A stretch of 64,000 nucleotides of DNA from Acidovorax sp. SRB_14 (lineage in GTDB: Bacteria > Pseudomonadota > Gammaproteobacteria > Burkholderiales > Burkholderiaceae_C): positions 1 to 64,000 of the forward strand of contig NZ_MWOK01000017.1 in NCBI RefSeq assembly GCF_012932145.1, written 5' to 3'. The translations under genes were made by a program, and so were the position numbers. Each line of letters opens with the position of its first letter. Positions within the stretch are counted from its first letter, which is position 1. The notes below the pieces were generated by a model. The model saw only the letters and a program-made list of their open reading frames with translations. It was not told where the DNA came from and did not search any database. Below, piece by piece: positions 9,107-17,544 of the stretch.

Positions 9107-10219
9107 ATGCCGCAAACCTTTGATATCTGTATCCGCGGGGCCGGCGTCGTGGGCCGCACCCTGGCCCTGCTGTTGGCGCGCGAGCGGCTGCGCGTGGCGC
9201 TGGTGGCGGGCCCTGCACCGGTGGCCTCGGACGTCCGCGCCTACGCCCTCAATGCCGCCTCGCGCCAGCTGCTCGAATCGCTGCGCAGCTGGCCCGACGC
9301 AGCGCACGCCACGGCCGTGGCGCGCATGCAGGTGCACGGCGACCAGGGAGGCGAAGTCAGTTTCGACGCCGCCGCCCAGGGCGTGCCGGCGCTGGCCTGG
9401 ATCGTCGACGTGCCCGCGCTCGAAGCGCGCCTGGCCGATGCGGTGCGCTTTCAGTCCCACATCGAACTGCTCGAAGCACCCGTGCCGGCGGCCCTCACGG
9501 TCGTGTGTGAAGGCCGCGCGAGCCGCACGCGCGCCGAGTTCGGCGTCGAGTTCGACGCCACGCCCTACCCGCAGCACGCCATCGCGACGCGCCTGGTCTG
9601 CGAATTGCCGCACGGGCAGACCGCGCGGCAGTGGTTCTCGCACGACAGCATCCTGGCTTTCCTGCCGCTGGGCGGCGCCGACGGGAACGCTGTCGCCGTG
9701 GTGTGGTCGGTCCCTGCCGAGCAGGTCCCCGGCCTGCTGGCGCTGGACGCGCACGCCTTTGAAGAGCGCCTGTACGCCGCCAGCCTGGGGGCACTGGGCA
9801 GCGTGCGCCTGGGCAGCGAGCGCGCCACCTGGCCGCTGCAGCTGGCGCAAGCGCGCCACTGGTGCGGCACCGCCCCCTCCACCGGCAGCTGGGTGCTGGC
9901 CGGCGACGCGGCGCACAACGTGCACCCGCTGGCCGGGCAAGGGCTGAACCTGGGCCTGGGCGATGCCCAGGCCCTCGCGCAGGTGCTGGGCGCGCGCGAG
10001 GGCTGGCGCAGCGTGGGCGACCTGCGCCTGCTGCGCCGCTACGAGCGCCAGCGCAAGGCCGAGATTTTGCCCATGGGGCTGGCGACCGATGGCTTGCAGC
10101 AGCTGTTTGCGCGCCCCGAAGGGGCCTGGCAGATGCTGCGCAACGGGGGGATGAAGCGTTTTGAACACAGCGGCCCGCTGAAGAACTGGATTGCGCGCCG
10201 CGCCATGGGTTCGCACTGA
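9107..10219 (+). CDS. FAD-dependent monooxygenase of the UbiH/COQ6 family
   Basis: 370 residues. The N-terminal Rossmann motif is GAGVVGRTLALLLARE, and the second FAD motif is WVLAGDAAHNVHPLAGQGLNLGLGDA, typical of UbiH/UbiF/UbiI ring hydroxylases in ubiquinone biosynthesis. The N-terminus is terse (VALVAGP, without the usual acidic residue that binds ribose), so which ring position it hydroxylates cannot be told from sequence. A TACAAT hexamer about 10 bp upstream may be the -10 box. dsbC follows after 30 bp in the same direction. Confidence 0.88.
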   Translation: MPQTFDICIRGAGVVGRTLALLLARERLRVALVAGPAPVASDVRAYALNAASRQLLESLRSWPDAAHATAVARMQVHGDQGGEVSFDAAAQGVPALAWIVDVPALEARLADAVRFQSHIELLEAPVPAALTVVCEGRASRTRAEFGVEFDATPYPQHAIATRLVCELPHGQTARQWFSHDSILAFLPLGGADGNAVAVVWSVPAEQVPGLLALDAHAFEERLYAASLGALGSVRLGSERATWPLQLAQARHWCGTAPSTGSWVLAGDAAHNVHPLAGQGLNLGLGDAQALAQVLGAREGWRSVGDLRLLRRYERQRKAEILPMGLATDGLQQLFARPEGAWQMLRNGGMKRFEHSGPLKNWIARRAMGSH

Positions 10220-10249
10220 ACTCTTCTGTACGGATACCCACCAATACCC

Positions 10250-10969
10250 ATGACATTGATCCCCACCCTGCTGGCTGCGGCCGCCTTCGCCCTGTCCCTC
10301 AACGCCTCTGCCCAGGAAAGCACGATCCGCAAGACCCTGGCCGAGCGCATTCCGCAGCTCGAAAAAATCGATGAAGTGCGCAGCACGCCGATGTCCGGGC
10401 TCTACGAAGTGCGCGTGGGCACCGACCTGTTCTACACCGATGCCAAGGGCAACTTCCTGATCCAGGGCGAGCTGATCGACACCAAGGCGCGCCGCAACCT
10501 GACCGAGGACCGCATCACCAAGCTCAGCGCCGTCGACTTCAGCGCCCTGCCGCTCAAAGACGCCTTCGTCACCGTGCGCGGCAACGGCAAGCGCAAGCTG
10601 GTGGTGTTCGCGGACCCCAATTGCGGCTACTGCAAGCGCTTCGAGCGCGACCTGCAGAAGGTGGACAACGTCACCATCCACACCTTCCTCTACCCGATCC
10701 TGAGCCCCGACTCGGCCGAGAAGTCGCGCAACATCTGGTGCGCCAAGGACCGCTCCACCATCTGGGACGACTGGATGCTGCGCGACAAGGCGCCGGCTGC
10801 CGCGAGCTGCGACACCGCGGCGCTGCAGCGCAACCTGGCCTTTGGCAAGAAGCACAAGATCACCGGCACGCCGACGCTGATCTTTGCCGACGGCGGCCGC
10901 GTGCCCGGCGCCATCGGCCTGCCGGAACTCGAAAAGCGCCTGGCCGATGCCAGCGCATCCGCGCCCTGA
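10250..10969 (+). CDS. dsbC: Thiol:disulfide isomerase DsbC
   Basis: 239 residues with a signal peptide (LLAAAAFALSLNASA), an N-terminal dimerisation domain (GLYEVRVGTDLFYTDAKG) and a thioredoxin-fold domain with the active site FADPNCGYCKRFE (CGYC). The cis-Pro loop is in ITGTPTLIFADG. It is a periplasmic protein that reshuffles wrong disulfides and is normally kept reduced by DsbD. A strong GC hairpin follows the stop. Confidence 0.95.
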   Translation: MTLIPTLLAAAAFALSLNASAQESTIRKTLAERIPQLEKIDEVRSTPMSGLYEVRVGTDLFYTDAKGNFLIQGELIDTKARRNLTEDRITKLSAVDFSALPLKDAFVTVRGNGKRKLVVFADPNCGYCKRFERDLQKVDNVTIHTFLYPILSPDSAEKSRNIWCAKDRSTIWDDWMLRDKAPAAASCDTAALQRNLAFGKKHKITGTPTLIFADGGRVPGAIGLPELEKRLADASASAP

Positions 10970-10977
10970 GCGCCCGG

Positions 10978-10998
10978 GCCCGGCACGCCGTGCCGGGC
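10978..10998 (+). terminator. Terminator-like hairpin after dsbC
   Basis: GCCCGGCAC, a 3-nt loop and GTGCCGGGC form a perfect 9-bp stem starting 9 bp after the dsbC stop. It is followed by ACCGCCTTTCCTTTC, a broken T-tract, so termination may be partial. Confidence 0.45.
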
Positions 10999-11048
10999 AC
11001 CGCCTTTCCTTTCACCCCGCGCTGTCCAGCGCCCCTGCCGGTTCTGCC

Positions 11049-12863
11049 ATGCCCGCACCAAAAAACACTCATGCCGCCGTCCACTACCGCGTGGAAGCGG
11101 CCGACCTTCATGCCCACCTGTTCCACGTCACGCTGACCCTGGCGCGGCCCGAGGCGCTGCAGGAGCTGTCGCTGCCGGTGTGGATTCCAGGCAGCTACCT
11201 GGTGCGCGAGTTCGCCAAGAACCTGCAGCAGTTGCGCGCGCGCCAGGGCCGCCGCGCCCTGCCCATCCAGCAGCGCGACAAGCAGCGCTGGCAAGTCGCC
11301 TGCGACAGCACCGAGCCTCTGGTGGTGGAGTACGCGGTCTATGCCAACGACGCCTCGGTGCGCACCGCCAGCCTCAATGCCACGCGCGGCTTCTTCAACG
11401 CCACCAGCCTGTGCCTGCGCTCTGAGGGCCAGGCCGACCAGCCGTGCACGCTGGACATCGTTGCTCCTGAAAATATAGCTACCAGCGCACAGTGGCATTG
11501 CGTCACAGGCCTTTTTGGCTTGGAAACCGATGCCCAGGGCTTTGGCCTGTACCGGGCCGCCGACTACGACGAGCTGGTGGACTGCCCGGTCGAGATGGGG
11601 GCTTTCTGGAGCGCGCGCTTCCACGCCGGCGGCGTGCCGCACCGCATCGTCGTGGCTGGCGCCGCGCCGTCGTTTGATGGCCAACGCCTGGTGGCCGACA
11701 CGCGCAAGATCTGCGAAGCCACCATCGCCTTCTGGCACGGCAAGGGCAAGCCGCCGTTCAAGAGCTACCTGTTCCTGCTCAACGCCGTGCACGACGGCTA
11801 CGGCGGCCTGGAGCACCGCAACTCCACGGCGCTGATCTGCGCGCGCGCCGACCTGCCGCGCACCAGCGCGCCGCACACCGGCGAGGGCTACAGCACGCTG
11901 CTGGGCCTCATCAGCCACGAGTACTTCCACACCTGGAACGTCAAGCGCCTGCGCCCGTCCGAGTTCCGGCACTACGACTACACGCAGGAAAACTACACCG
12001 AGCTGCTGTGGTTCTTCGAAGGCTTCACGAGCTACTACGACGACCTGCTGCTGCGCCGCGCCGGCCTGATCGACGACGCCACCTACCTCAAGCTGCTGAC
12101 CAAGACCTCGCACCAGGTGCTGCAGGCGCCGGGCCGCCAGGTGCAGACCGTGGCCCAGGCCAGCTTCGACGCCTGGGTCAAGTACTACCGCCCGGACGAG
12201 AACACGCCCAACGCCACCATCAGCTACTACACCAAGGGTGCGCTGGTGGCGCTGTGCCTGGACCTTACGCTGCGCCGCGAAGGCGCCACCACGCTCGACG
12301 ATGTGATGCGCGCGCTCTGGCAGCGCTGCGCCGGCGGCCCCATGGCCGAGAGCGACCTGCGCGCCGTGCTGCAGCAGCTGGCCGGCCGCGCGTTCGATGC
12401 CGAGCTCGACGCCTGGGTGCACAGCACCGCCGAGCTGCCGCTGGCCGAGCTGCTGGCCGCGCACGGCATCGCGCTCCAAGCCGAAGTGCCGCAGCCGGCC
12501 CAGCGCCTGGGCCTGCGCGTGGCCGAGAACAGCGCCGTGCAGATCAAGGCCGTGCTGCGCGGCGGCCTGGCCGAGCGTGCCGGCATGGCGGCGGGCGACG
12601 AATGGCTGGGCATCGAGGTGCAGGGCCAGGGCTGGCGCATCGCCAAACTCGCGGACATCGCGCTGTACGCGGGCGCAGAAAAGCAGGTCACCGCGCTGGT
12701 CGCGCGCGACGCGCGCCTGCTGCGCCTGCCGCTGCAGCTCGAGCCCGCAGCAGCGCCGCGCCGTGGCGGCAAGACGCCTGTGCCTGCGGCCGACACCGTT
12801 TCGCTCGGCGTGGCCGACCGCGCCCTGGCCACGCGCTGGCTGGCCGGGGCCGCGTCGGTATAG
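11049..12863 (+). CDS. M61-family metallopeptidase (glycyl aminopeptidase-like, PDZ domain)
   Basis: 604 residues. It has an N-terminal M61 beta domain ([19 protein letters not shown]), a zinc-peptidase domain with HEYFH at residues 290-294 in the family context [15 protein letters not shown], and a C-terminal PDZ-like segment ([26 protein letters not shown]). No signal peptide is evident, so it is probably cytosolic. Residues about 140-157 ([14 protein letters not shown]) are encoded by a copy of the dispersed palindromic repeat, an odd in-frame insertion in the N-terminal domain. The start at 11049 is the first ATG in frame before the conserved region. Confidence 0.92.
   Translation: MPAPKNTHAAVHYRVEAADLHAHLFHVTLTLARPEALQELSLPVWIPGSYLVREFAKNLQQLRARQGRRALPIQQRDKQRWQVACDSTEPLVVEYAVYANDASVRTASLNATRGFFNATSLCLRSEGQADQPCTLDIVAPENIATSAQWHCVTGLFGLETDAQGFGLYRAADYDELVDCPVEMGAFWSARFHAGGVPHRIVVAGAAPSFDGQRLVADTRKICEATIAFWHGKGKPPFKSYLFLLNAVHDGYGGLEHRNSTALICARADLPRTSAPHTGEGYSTLLGLISHEYFHTWNVKRLRPSEFRHYDYTQENYTELLWFFEGFTSYYDDLLLRRAGLIDDATYLKLLTKTSHQVLQAPGRQVQTVAQASFDAWVKYYRPDENTPNATISYYTKGALVALCLDLTLRREGATTLDDVMRALWQRCAGGPMAESDLRAVLQQLAGRAFDAELDAWVHSTAELPLAELLAAHGIALQAEVPQPAQRLGLRVAENSAVQIKAVLRGGLAERAGMAAGDEWLGIEVQGQGWRIAKLADIALYAGAEKQVTALVARDARLLRLPLQLEPAAAPRRGGKTPVPAADTVSLGVADRALATRWLAGAASV
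11466..11519 (+). repeat. Palindromic repeat copy R2, inside the M61 peptidase gene
   Basis: Contains AAAATATAGCTACCAGCGC, a variable centre and CACAGGCCTTTTTGG. It matches the left arm and the AGGCC-T tail of the family, while the central palindrome is degraded. It is in frame and adds no stop codon. Confidence 0.7.
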
Positions 12864-12898
12864 TGGCTGGCTTGGTACAACAACGATTGGAGACACCC

Positions 12899-13678
12899 GT
12901 GGCCTACGCAATGATTGAAGTGCGCACCGAAGCCGAGAAGGTCGGCATCATCACGCTCAACCGCCCCAAGCAGCTCAATGCGCTCAATGACCAGCTCATG
13001 GACGAACTCGGCCAGGCGCTCCAGGCCTTCGACGCCGACGAAAAGATCGGCTGCATGGTCATCACGGGCAGCGAAAAGGCCTTCGCCGCCGGCGCCGACA
13101 TCGGCGCCATGGCGCACTACAGCTTTGCCGACGTCTACAAGGGCGACTACATCGGCCGCAACTGGGAACAGATCCGCGCCATCCGCAAGCCGGTGATCGC
13201 CGCGGTCAGCGGCTTCGCCCTCGGCGGCGGCTGCGAGCTGGCGATGATGTGCGACTTCATCATCGCCGCCGACAACGCCCGGTTCGGCCAGCCCGAGATC
13301 AAGCTCGGCGTGATCCCCGGCGCTGGCGGCACGCAGCGCCTGCCACGCGCCGTCGGCAAGGCCAAGGCCATGGACCTGGCGCTCACGGGCCGCATGATGG
13401 ACGCGCAGGAGGCCGAACGCGCCGGCCTGGTCAGCCGCGTAGTGCCACTTGCCCAACTGCAGGAAGAGGCCCTGGGCGCCGCGCTGCAGATCAGCGAGTT
13501 CTCGCAGATCGCCGTCATGGCGGCCAAGGAGTCGGTCAACCGCGCGTTCGAAAGCGGTCTGTCGGACGGCGTGATGTTCGAGCGCCGCCTGTTCCATGCG
13601 CTGTTTGCCACCAGCGACCAGAAGGAAGGCATGGACGCCTTCATGAACAAGCGCAAAGCCACGTTCACGCACCAATAA
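12899..13678 (+). CDS. Enoyl-CoA hydratase
   Basis: 259 residues, crotonase fold. The oxyanion-hole segment is [11 protein letters not shown], followed by [14 protein letters not shown], where the Glu is one catalytic acid, and [22 protein letters not shown], which carries the second. It hydrates trans-2-enoyl-CoA in fatty-acid or related acyl-CoA breakdown; the chain-length range is unclear. I start it at the GTG at 12899 ([10 protein letters not shown]) because TTGGAGA lies at a good distance upstream; the ATG at 12911 is possible. The -35 box of the tRNA promoter lies in its last codons. Confidence 0.93.
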   Translation: MAYAMIEVRTEAEKVGIITLNRPKQLNALNDQLMDELGQALQAFDADEKIGCMVITGSEKAFAAGADIGAMAHYSFADVYKGDYIGRNWEQIRAIRKPVIAAVSGFALGGGCELAMMCDFIIAADNARFGQPEIKLGVIPGAGGTQRLPRAVGKAKAMDLALTGRMMDAQEAERAGLVSRVVPLAQLQEEALGAALQISEFSQIAVMAAKESVNRAFESGLSDGVMFERRLFHALFATSDQKEGMDAFMNKRKATFTHQ

Positions 13679-13692
13679 AATTGGGCTATAAT
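13664..13692 (+). promoter_or_regulatory. Sigma-70 promoter of tRNA-Met
   Basis: TTCACG at 13664-13669, a 17-bp spacer and a consensus TATAAT at 13687-13692. The predicted start is about 13699, just before the mature tRNA 5' end. The -35 lies within the end of the enoyl-CoA hydratase gene. Confidence 0.8.
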
Positions 13693-13702
13693 CTTTGCCT
13701 GC

Positions 13703-13779
13703 GGTGATATAGCTCAGTTGGTTAGAGCGCAGCATTCATAATGCTGATGTCGGTGGTTCAAATCCACCTATCACCACCA
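13703..13779 (+). tRNA. tRNA-Met (anticodon CAT, elongator)
   Basis: 77 nt including an encoded CCA. The acceptor stem GGTGATA pairs with TATCACC, the D-loop reads AGCTCAGTTGGTTAGAGC, the anticodon CAT is at 13737-13739 in a loop closed by AGCAT/ATGCT, and the T-arm is GGTGGTTCAAATCCACC. The fully paired acceptor end and the absence of three G-C pairs in the anticodon stem point to the elongator rather than the initiator. Confidence 0.96.
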
Positions 13780-13784
13780 CATTG

Positions 13785-13818
13785 AAAGCCTGCAATGGTC
13801 TGCCATTGCAGGCTTTTT
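13785..13818 (+). terminator. Intrinsic terminator of tRNA-Met
   Basis: A perfect 11-bp stem (GCCTGCAATGG / CCATTGCAGGC) with a TCTG loop, followed by TTTTT, starting 5 nt after the tRNA CCA. Confidence 0.92.
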
Positions 13819-13871
13819 CTTTGGCTCCGTAGAATCGGACTCTTTTCTTCCACAGCCTCTGGATACACACC

Positions 13872-14300
13872 ATGAACCGCTGCGCGCCCCTGCTCCGCTC
13901 CCCACGACGGCCCAGCCTCCTGGCGGCCTTGTTTGCCGTGGGCGTCGTCTGCGCTGCCCCAGCCCCGGCCCAGGTGCCTGCGGCGTTGGGCAATGTGCGC
14001 AACTTCCCCGACGCGGCGCTGCGCGGCACGCTGGTCGTGACCGGCATGTACGACGCGCAGCTTGACGGCAAGGCGGTCCGCATGGCGCCCGGCGTGCGGC
14101 TGTTCAGCCCCCAGAACACGCTGGTGCAGGCGCACACGGTGATCGGCACACCGTTCACGGTGAACTACGTCAAGGAAAGCAGCACCGGCATGCTGCTGAC
14201 GGCCTGGATCCTGAGCAAGGGCGAGGCCGAGCACAAGCGCAAAGGCAGCGAAGGCGAACGCAATTTCGTGTTCGGTTCCGACGCCGCCAGCCCGCGCTGA
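13872..14300 (+). CDS. Exported protein of unknown function
   Basis: 142 residues with a basic start and a signal peptide ([20 protein letters not shown], cleavage probably after AQ). The mature part is about 110 residues, rich in beta-prone stretches ([32 protein letters not shown]), with a charged [16 protein letters not shown] tail. I do not recognise the family. It lies between tRNA-Met and miaB, both in the same direction, but the tRNA terminator makes a separate promoter likely. Confidence 0.7.
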   Translation: MNRCAPLLRSPRRPSLLAALFAVGVVCAAPAPAQVPAALGNVRNFPDAALRGTLVVTGMYDAQLDGKAVRMAPGVRLFSPQNTLVQAHTVIGTPFTVNYVKESSTGMLLTAWILSKGEAEHKRKGSEGERNFVFGSDAASPR

Positions 14301-14403
14301 ACGGCCCCTGCGCCCCCACACCGCGCGCCAGGCCCTGGCGACCGGCCACACATATTCATTTGCGCCGCGCACGCCCACCAGGCAGCTGCCGGCCCCATCG
14401 ACC

Positions 14404-15732
14404 ATGACCAAAAAAGTATTCATCAAGACCTTCGGCTGCCAGATGAACGAGTACGACTCGGACAAGATGGCCGACGTGCTGCACGCCGCCGAGGGCTACG
14501 AGCCGACGCAGAACGTTGACGAAGCCGACCTGATCCTGTTCAACACCTGCTCGGTGCGCGAGAAGGCGCAGGAGAAGGTCTTCAGCGACCTGGGCCGCAT
14601 CAAGCACCTCAAGGCCAAGGGCGTAAAGATCGGCGTGGGCGGCTGCGTGGCCAGCCAGGAAGGCGCCGAGATCATCAAGCGCGCACCCTATGTGGACGTG
14701 GTCTTCGGCCCGCAGACGCTGCACCGCCTGCCGCAGCTGCTGGCGCAGCAGGCGCTGCAGGGGCGCTCGCAGGTCGACATCAGCTTCCCCGAGATCGAGA
14801 AGTTCGACCACCTACCGCCGGCGCGCGTCGAGGGCGCCTCGGCCTTTGTCTCGATCATGGAAGGCTGCAGCAAATACTGCAGCTACTGCGTCGTGCCGTA
14901 CACGCGCGGCGAAGAGGTCAGCCGCCCGTTCGACGACGTGCTGGTCGAAGTGGCGGGCCTGGCCGACCAGGGTGTCAAAGAGGTCACGCTGCTGGGCCAG
15001 AACGTCAACGCCTACCTGGGCAAGATGGGCGAGACGGCAGAAATCGCTGATTTCGCGCTGCTGCTCGAATACGTCTGCGAGATTCCCGGCATCGAGCGCG
15101 TGCGCTACACCACCAGCCACCCGAACGAGTTCACGCCGCGGCTGATCGAGGCCTACGCCCAGCTGCCGAAGCTGGCGAGCCACCTGCATCTGCCGGTGCA
15201 GCACGGCTCAGACCGCATCCTGATGGCGATGAAGCGCGGCTACACCGCCATGGAATACAAGAGCACGGTGCGCAAGCTGCGCGCCATCCGCCCCGACCTG
15301 GCGATGAGCAGCGACTTCATCGTCGGCTTCCCCGGCGAGACCGAGGAAGACTTCCAGAAGATGATGAAGCTGATTGCCGACATCCACTTCGACAACTCGT
15401 TCAGCTTCATCTTCAGCCCGCGCCCCGGCACGCCGGCCGCCAACCTGCACGACGACACGCCGCACGAGGTCAAGCTGCGCCGCCTGCAGGAACTGCAGGC
15501 CGCCATCAACGCCAACATCAAAAGCATCAGCGAAAGCCGCCTGGGCACGGTGCAGCGCATCCTGGTCGAAGGGGCGTCCAAGCGCGATGCGACCGAGCTG
15601 ATGGGCCGCACCGAGTGCAACCGCGTCGTCAACTTCGTCGGCCAGCCGCGCCTGGTGGGCCAGATGGTGGACGTGGTCATCACCGAGGCCAAGGCCTACA
15701 CGCTGCGCGGCGAGGTGCGCCAGGTGGCCTGA
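14404..15732 (+). CDS. miaB: tRNA-2-methylthio-N6-dimethylallyladenosine synthase
   Basis: 442 residues. It is a radical-SAM methylthiotransferase that adds the 2-methylthio group to i6A37 in tRNAs reading UNN codons. The N-terminal UPF0004 domain holds three cluster cysteines ([24 protein letters not shown]). The radical-SAM cluster is C155-x3-C159-x2-C162 in CSKYCSYC, followed by [13 protein letters not shown]. The C-terminal TRAM domain ends in [12 protein letters not shown]. The usual MiaB partners (PhoH-like, YbeY) are not next to it. Confidence 0.97.
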   Translation: MTKKVFIKTFGCQMNEYDSDKMADVLHAAEGYEPTQNVDEADLILFNTCSVREKAQEKVFSDLGRIKHLKAKGVKIGVGGCVASQEGAEIIKRAPYVDVVFGPQTLHRLPQLLAQQALQGRSQVDISFPEIEKFDHLPPARVEGASAFVSIMEGCSKYCSYCVVPYTRGEEVSRPFDDVLVEVAGLADQGVKEVTLLGQNVNAYLGKMGETAEIADFALLLEYVCEIPGIERVRYTTSHPNEFTPRLIEAYAQLPKLASHLHLPVQHGSDRILMAMKRGYTAMEYKSTVRKLRAIRPDLAMSSDFIVGFPGETEEDFQKMMKLIADIHFDNSFSFIFSPRPGTPAANLHDDTPHEVKLRRLQELQAAINANIKSISESRLGTVQRILVEGASKRDATELMGRTECNRVVNFVGQPRLVGQMVDVVITEAKAYTLRGEVRQVA

Positions 15733-15738
15733 GAGCTG

Positions 15739-15804
15739 ACTATTTTTTTAATAGCTACAAACGCTTTCTGCATCAGCGTTTGAGGCCAATTTGGATGAAA
15801 AATT
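15739..15804 (+). repeat. Palindromic repeat copy R3
   Basis: TTTTTTTAATAGCTACAAACGCTTT, a short spacer, then CAGCGTTTGAGGCCAATTTGG. It lies just after the miaB stop. The AAACGCT/AGCGTTT arms are complementary, so this copy keeps its hairpin and could also end miaB transcripts. Confidence 0.8.
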
Positions 15805-15933
15805 CGCCGGCGGATCCGCATGGCGTGACAGCCGCCCGCCCCCAGCGGCGCCGTGGCGCTCCAAGCGCGGGCGCACAGATACTTACACCCTAGGGATCAG
15901 CTAACCGGTTGATTCCCAAGCGCTTTTCGGCGA

Positions 15934-15949
15934 TGGCACACGGTTTGCC
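15934..15949 (+). promoter_or_regulatory. Possible sigma-54 promoter of opgG-opgH
   Basis: TGGCACACGGTTTGCC fits the -24/-12 consensus TGGCACRnnnnTTGCW in all but the last base, with GG at 15935-15936 and GC at 15947-15948 exactly 10 nt apart. The predicted transcript would begin at about 15960, right at the chosen opgG ATG. The mRNA would then be leaderless, or the true translation start would be downstream. That conflict lowers confidence. Confidence 0.35.
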
Positions 15950-15960
15950 ACACGAAGTGC

Positions 15961-17544
15961 ATGGTGTCCGTGTTCTCCCGTTTTCGCGTGCAGCCGCGTG
16001 CGCCCGCGCTGGCCCAGCGCTGGCGGCTGCTGTGCGCCGCCCTGCTGTGGGCTGCGGCCAGCGCGCCGGCCCTGGCCTTTGACCTCGACAGCGTCACGCA
16101 GCTGGCGCGCGGCCGCGCGCAGCACCCGTACCGGGCGGCCAGCGCGGCGCTGCCGCGCGCGCTGGCGGCGCTCGACTACGACCAGCTGCGTGACGTGCGC
16201 TGGAAACCCGAGCGCGCGCTCTGGCGGAGCGCGCAGCTGCCGTTCGAGGCCATGTTGTTCCACCTCGGGCGGACCCAGAGCGCGCCGGTGCAGATCCACG
16301 AGGTCACCCCCAGCGGTACGCGGCACCTGGCCTATGCGCCCGCCGACTTCGACTACGGCAAGAACCGCGTCACCCCGGGCGCCTGGGGGGACCTCGGCTT
16401 TGCCGGTTTCCGGCTGCACTACCCCCTGAATTCGCCGCAGTACAAGGACGAGCTGGTGGTCTTCCAGGGGGCCAGCTACTTCCGCGCGCTCGGCGCCGGC
16501 CAGCAGTACGGCCTGTCGGCACGGGGCCTGGCGATCGACACCGCGGGCGGCGCGCATGAGGAGTTTCCGCGCTTCACCGAGTTCTGGCTGGTGCGCCCGG
16601 CGCCGGACGCCCGCGTTGCCACGGTCTACGCCCTGCTCGACTCGCCGCGCGCCACGGGGGCCTACCGCTTCGACATCCGGCCCGGTGCGCAGACCGTCAC
16701 CACCGTGCATGCGCGCGTGTTCCTGCGCGCGCCGGGCACCGGCAAGCCGATCGCGACACTGGGCATCGCACCGCTCACGAGCATGTTCCTCTTTGGCGAG
16801 AACCAGCCCAGTCCGAGCGACTTCCGGCCCGAGGTGCACGACTCCGACGGGCTGATGATCGCCACCGGCGAGGGCGAATGGCTCTGGCGGCCACTGCAAA
16901 ACCCCCAGCGCGCGCTGACCACGTCCTTTGCCACCACCGCCCCGCGCGGCTTCGGGCTGATGCAGCGCGACCGCCAGTGGTCGAGCTACGAAGACGCGGA
17001 GGCACGCTACGAGCGCCGTCCGAGCGCCTGGGTGCGACCGCTGGGCGACTGGGGCGCAGGGCGCGTCGAGCTGGTGCAGCTGCACACCCCCGACGAAACC
17101 CACGACAACATCGTGGCGTACTGGGTGCCGGCGCAGCTGCCGGCGCCGGGCCAGGCGCTCGAATTCGCCTACGAACTGAGCTGGCAGGGCCAGGACCAGC
17201 AGCGCCCGCCCGGCGCCTGGGTGGTGCAGTCGCGCCGGGGCCTGGGCTACTCCCGGCAAACCCAGGCCGACGCACCGCAGCAGGTGCAGTACGTCGTCGA
17301 CTTCGACGGCCCGGCGCTGGCCGGGCTGTCCGACCGGGCGCGCGTACAGGCGGTCGTCAGCAGCGACGCCAACGCACGCGTGCTCGAGCGCCTGGTCTAC
17401 CGCAACCCGGCCAATGGGCAGTGGCGCATGACGCTGCGCGTGCAGCAAATCGACCGGGCGCGCCCGGCCGAGCTGCGCGCATTCCTTGAACACGACAACC
17501 ACGCAGTGAGCGAAACATGGACGCACATCGTTCTTCCCGAGTGA
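15961..17544 (+). CDS. opgG: Periplasmic glucan biosynthesis protein OpgG/MdoG
   Basis: 527 residues, normal for OpgG/OpgD. It has a Sec-type signal peptide (LLCAALLWAAASAPALA, no twin arginine, so OpgG-like rather than OpgD-like). The MdoG domain follows (FDLDSVTQLARGRA, FDYGKNRV, FRLHYPLN, GASYFRALG, FPRFTEFWLVRP, TSMFLFGENQP). OpgG is needed to build or branch osmoregulated periplasmic glucans made by OpgH. There is no clear ribosome binding site before the ATG at 15961; in-frame GTG codons at 15970 and 15988 are alternatives. It overlaps opgH by 28 bp, indicating translational coupling. Confidence 0.93.
   Translation: MVSVFSRFRVQPRAPALAQRWRLLCAALLWAAASAPALAFDLDSVTQLARGRAQHPYRAASAALPRALAALDYDQLRDVRWKPERALWRSAQLPFEAMLFHLGRTQSAPVQIHEVTPSGTRHLAYAPADFDYGKNRVTPGAWGDLGFAGFRLHYPLNSPQYKDELVVFQGASYFRALGAGQQYGLSARGLAIDTAGGAHEEFPRFTEFWLVRPAPDARVATVYALLDSPRATGAYRFDIRPGAQTVTTVHARVFLRAPGTGKPIATLGIAPLTSMFLFGENQPSPSDFRPEVHDSDGLMIATGEGEWLWRPLQNPQRALTTSFATTAPRGFGLMQRDRQWSSYEDAEARYERRPSAWVRPLGDWGAGRVELVQLHTPDETHDNIVAYWVPAQLPAPGQALEFAYELSWQGQDQQRPPGAWVVQSRRGLGYSRQTQADAPQQVQYVVDFDGPALAGLSDRARVQAVVSSDANARVLERLVYRNPANGQWRMTLRVQQIDRARPAELRAFLEHDNHAVSETWTHIVLPE

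Noticed and set aside
9023-10855. Upstream extension of the MOSC frame (901 codons in total)
   Set aside because: The extension lies opposite the UbiH-like and dsbC genes and has no homology; a GTG with an excellent ribosome binding site marks the real start.
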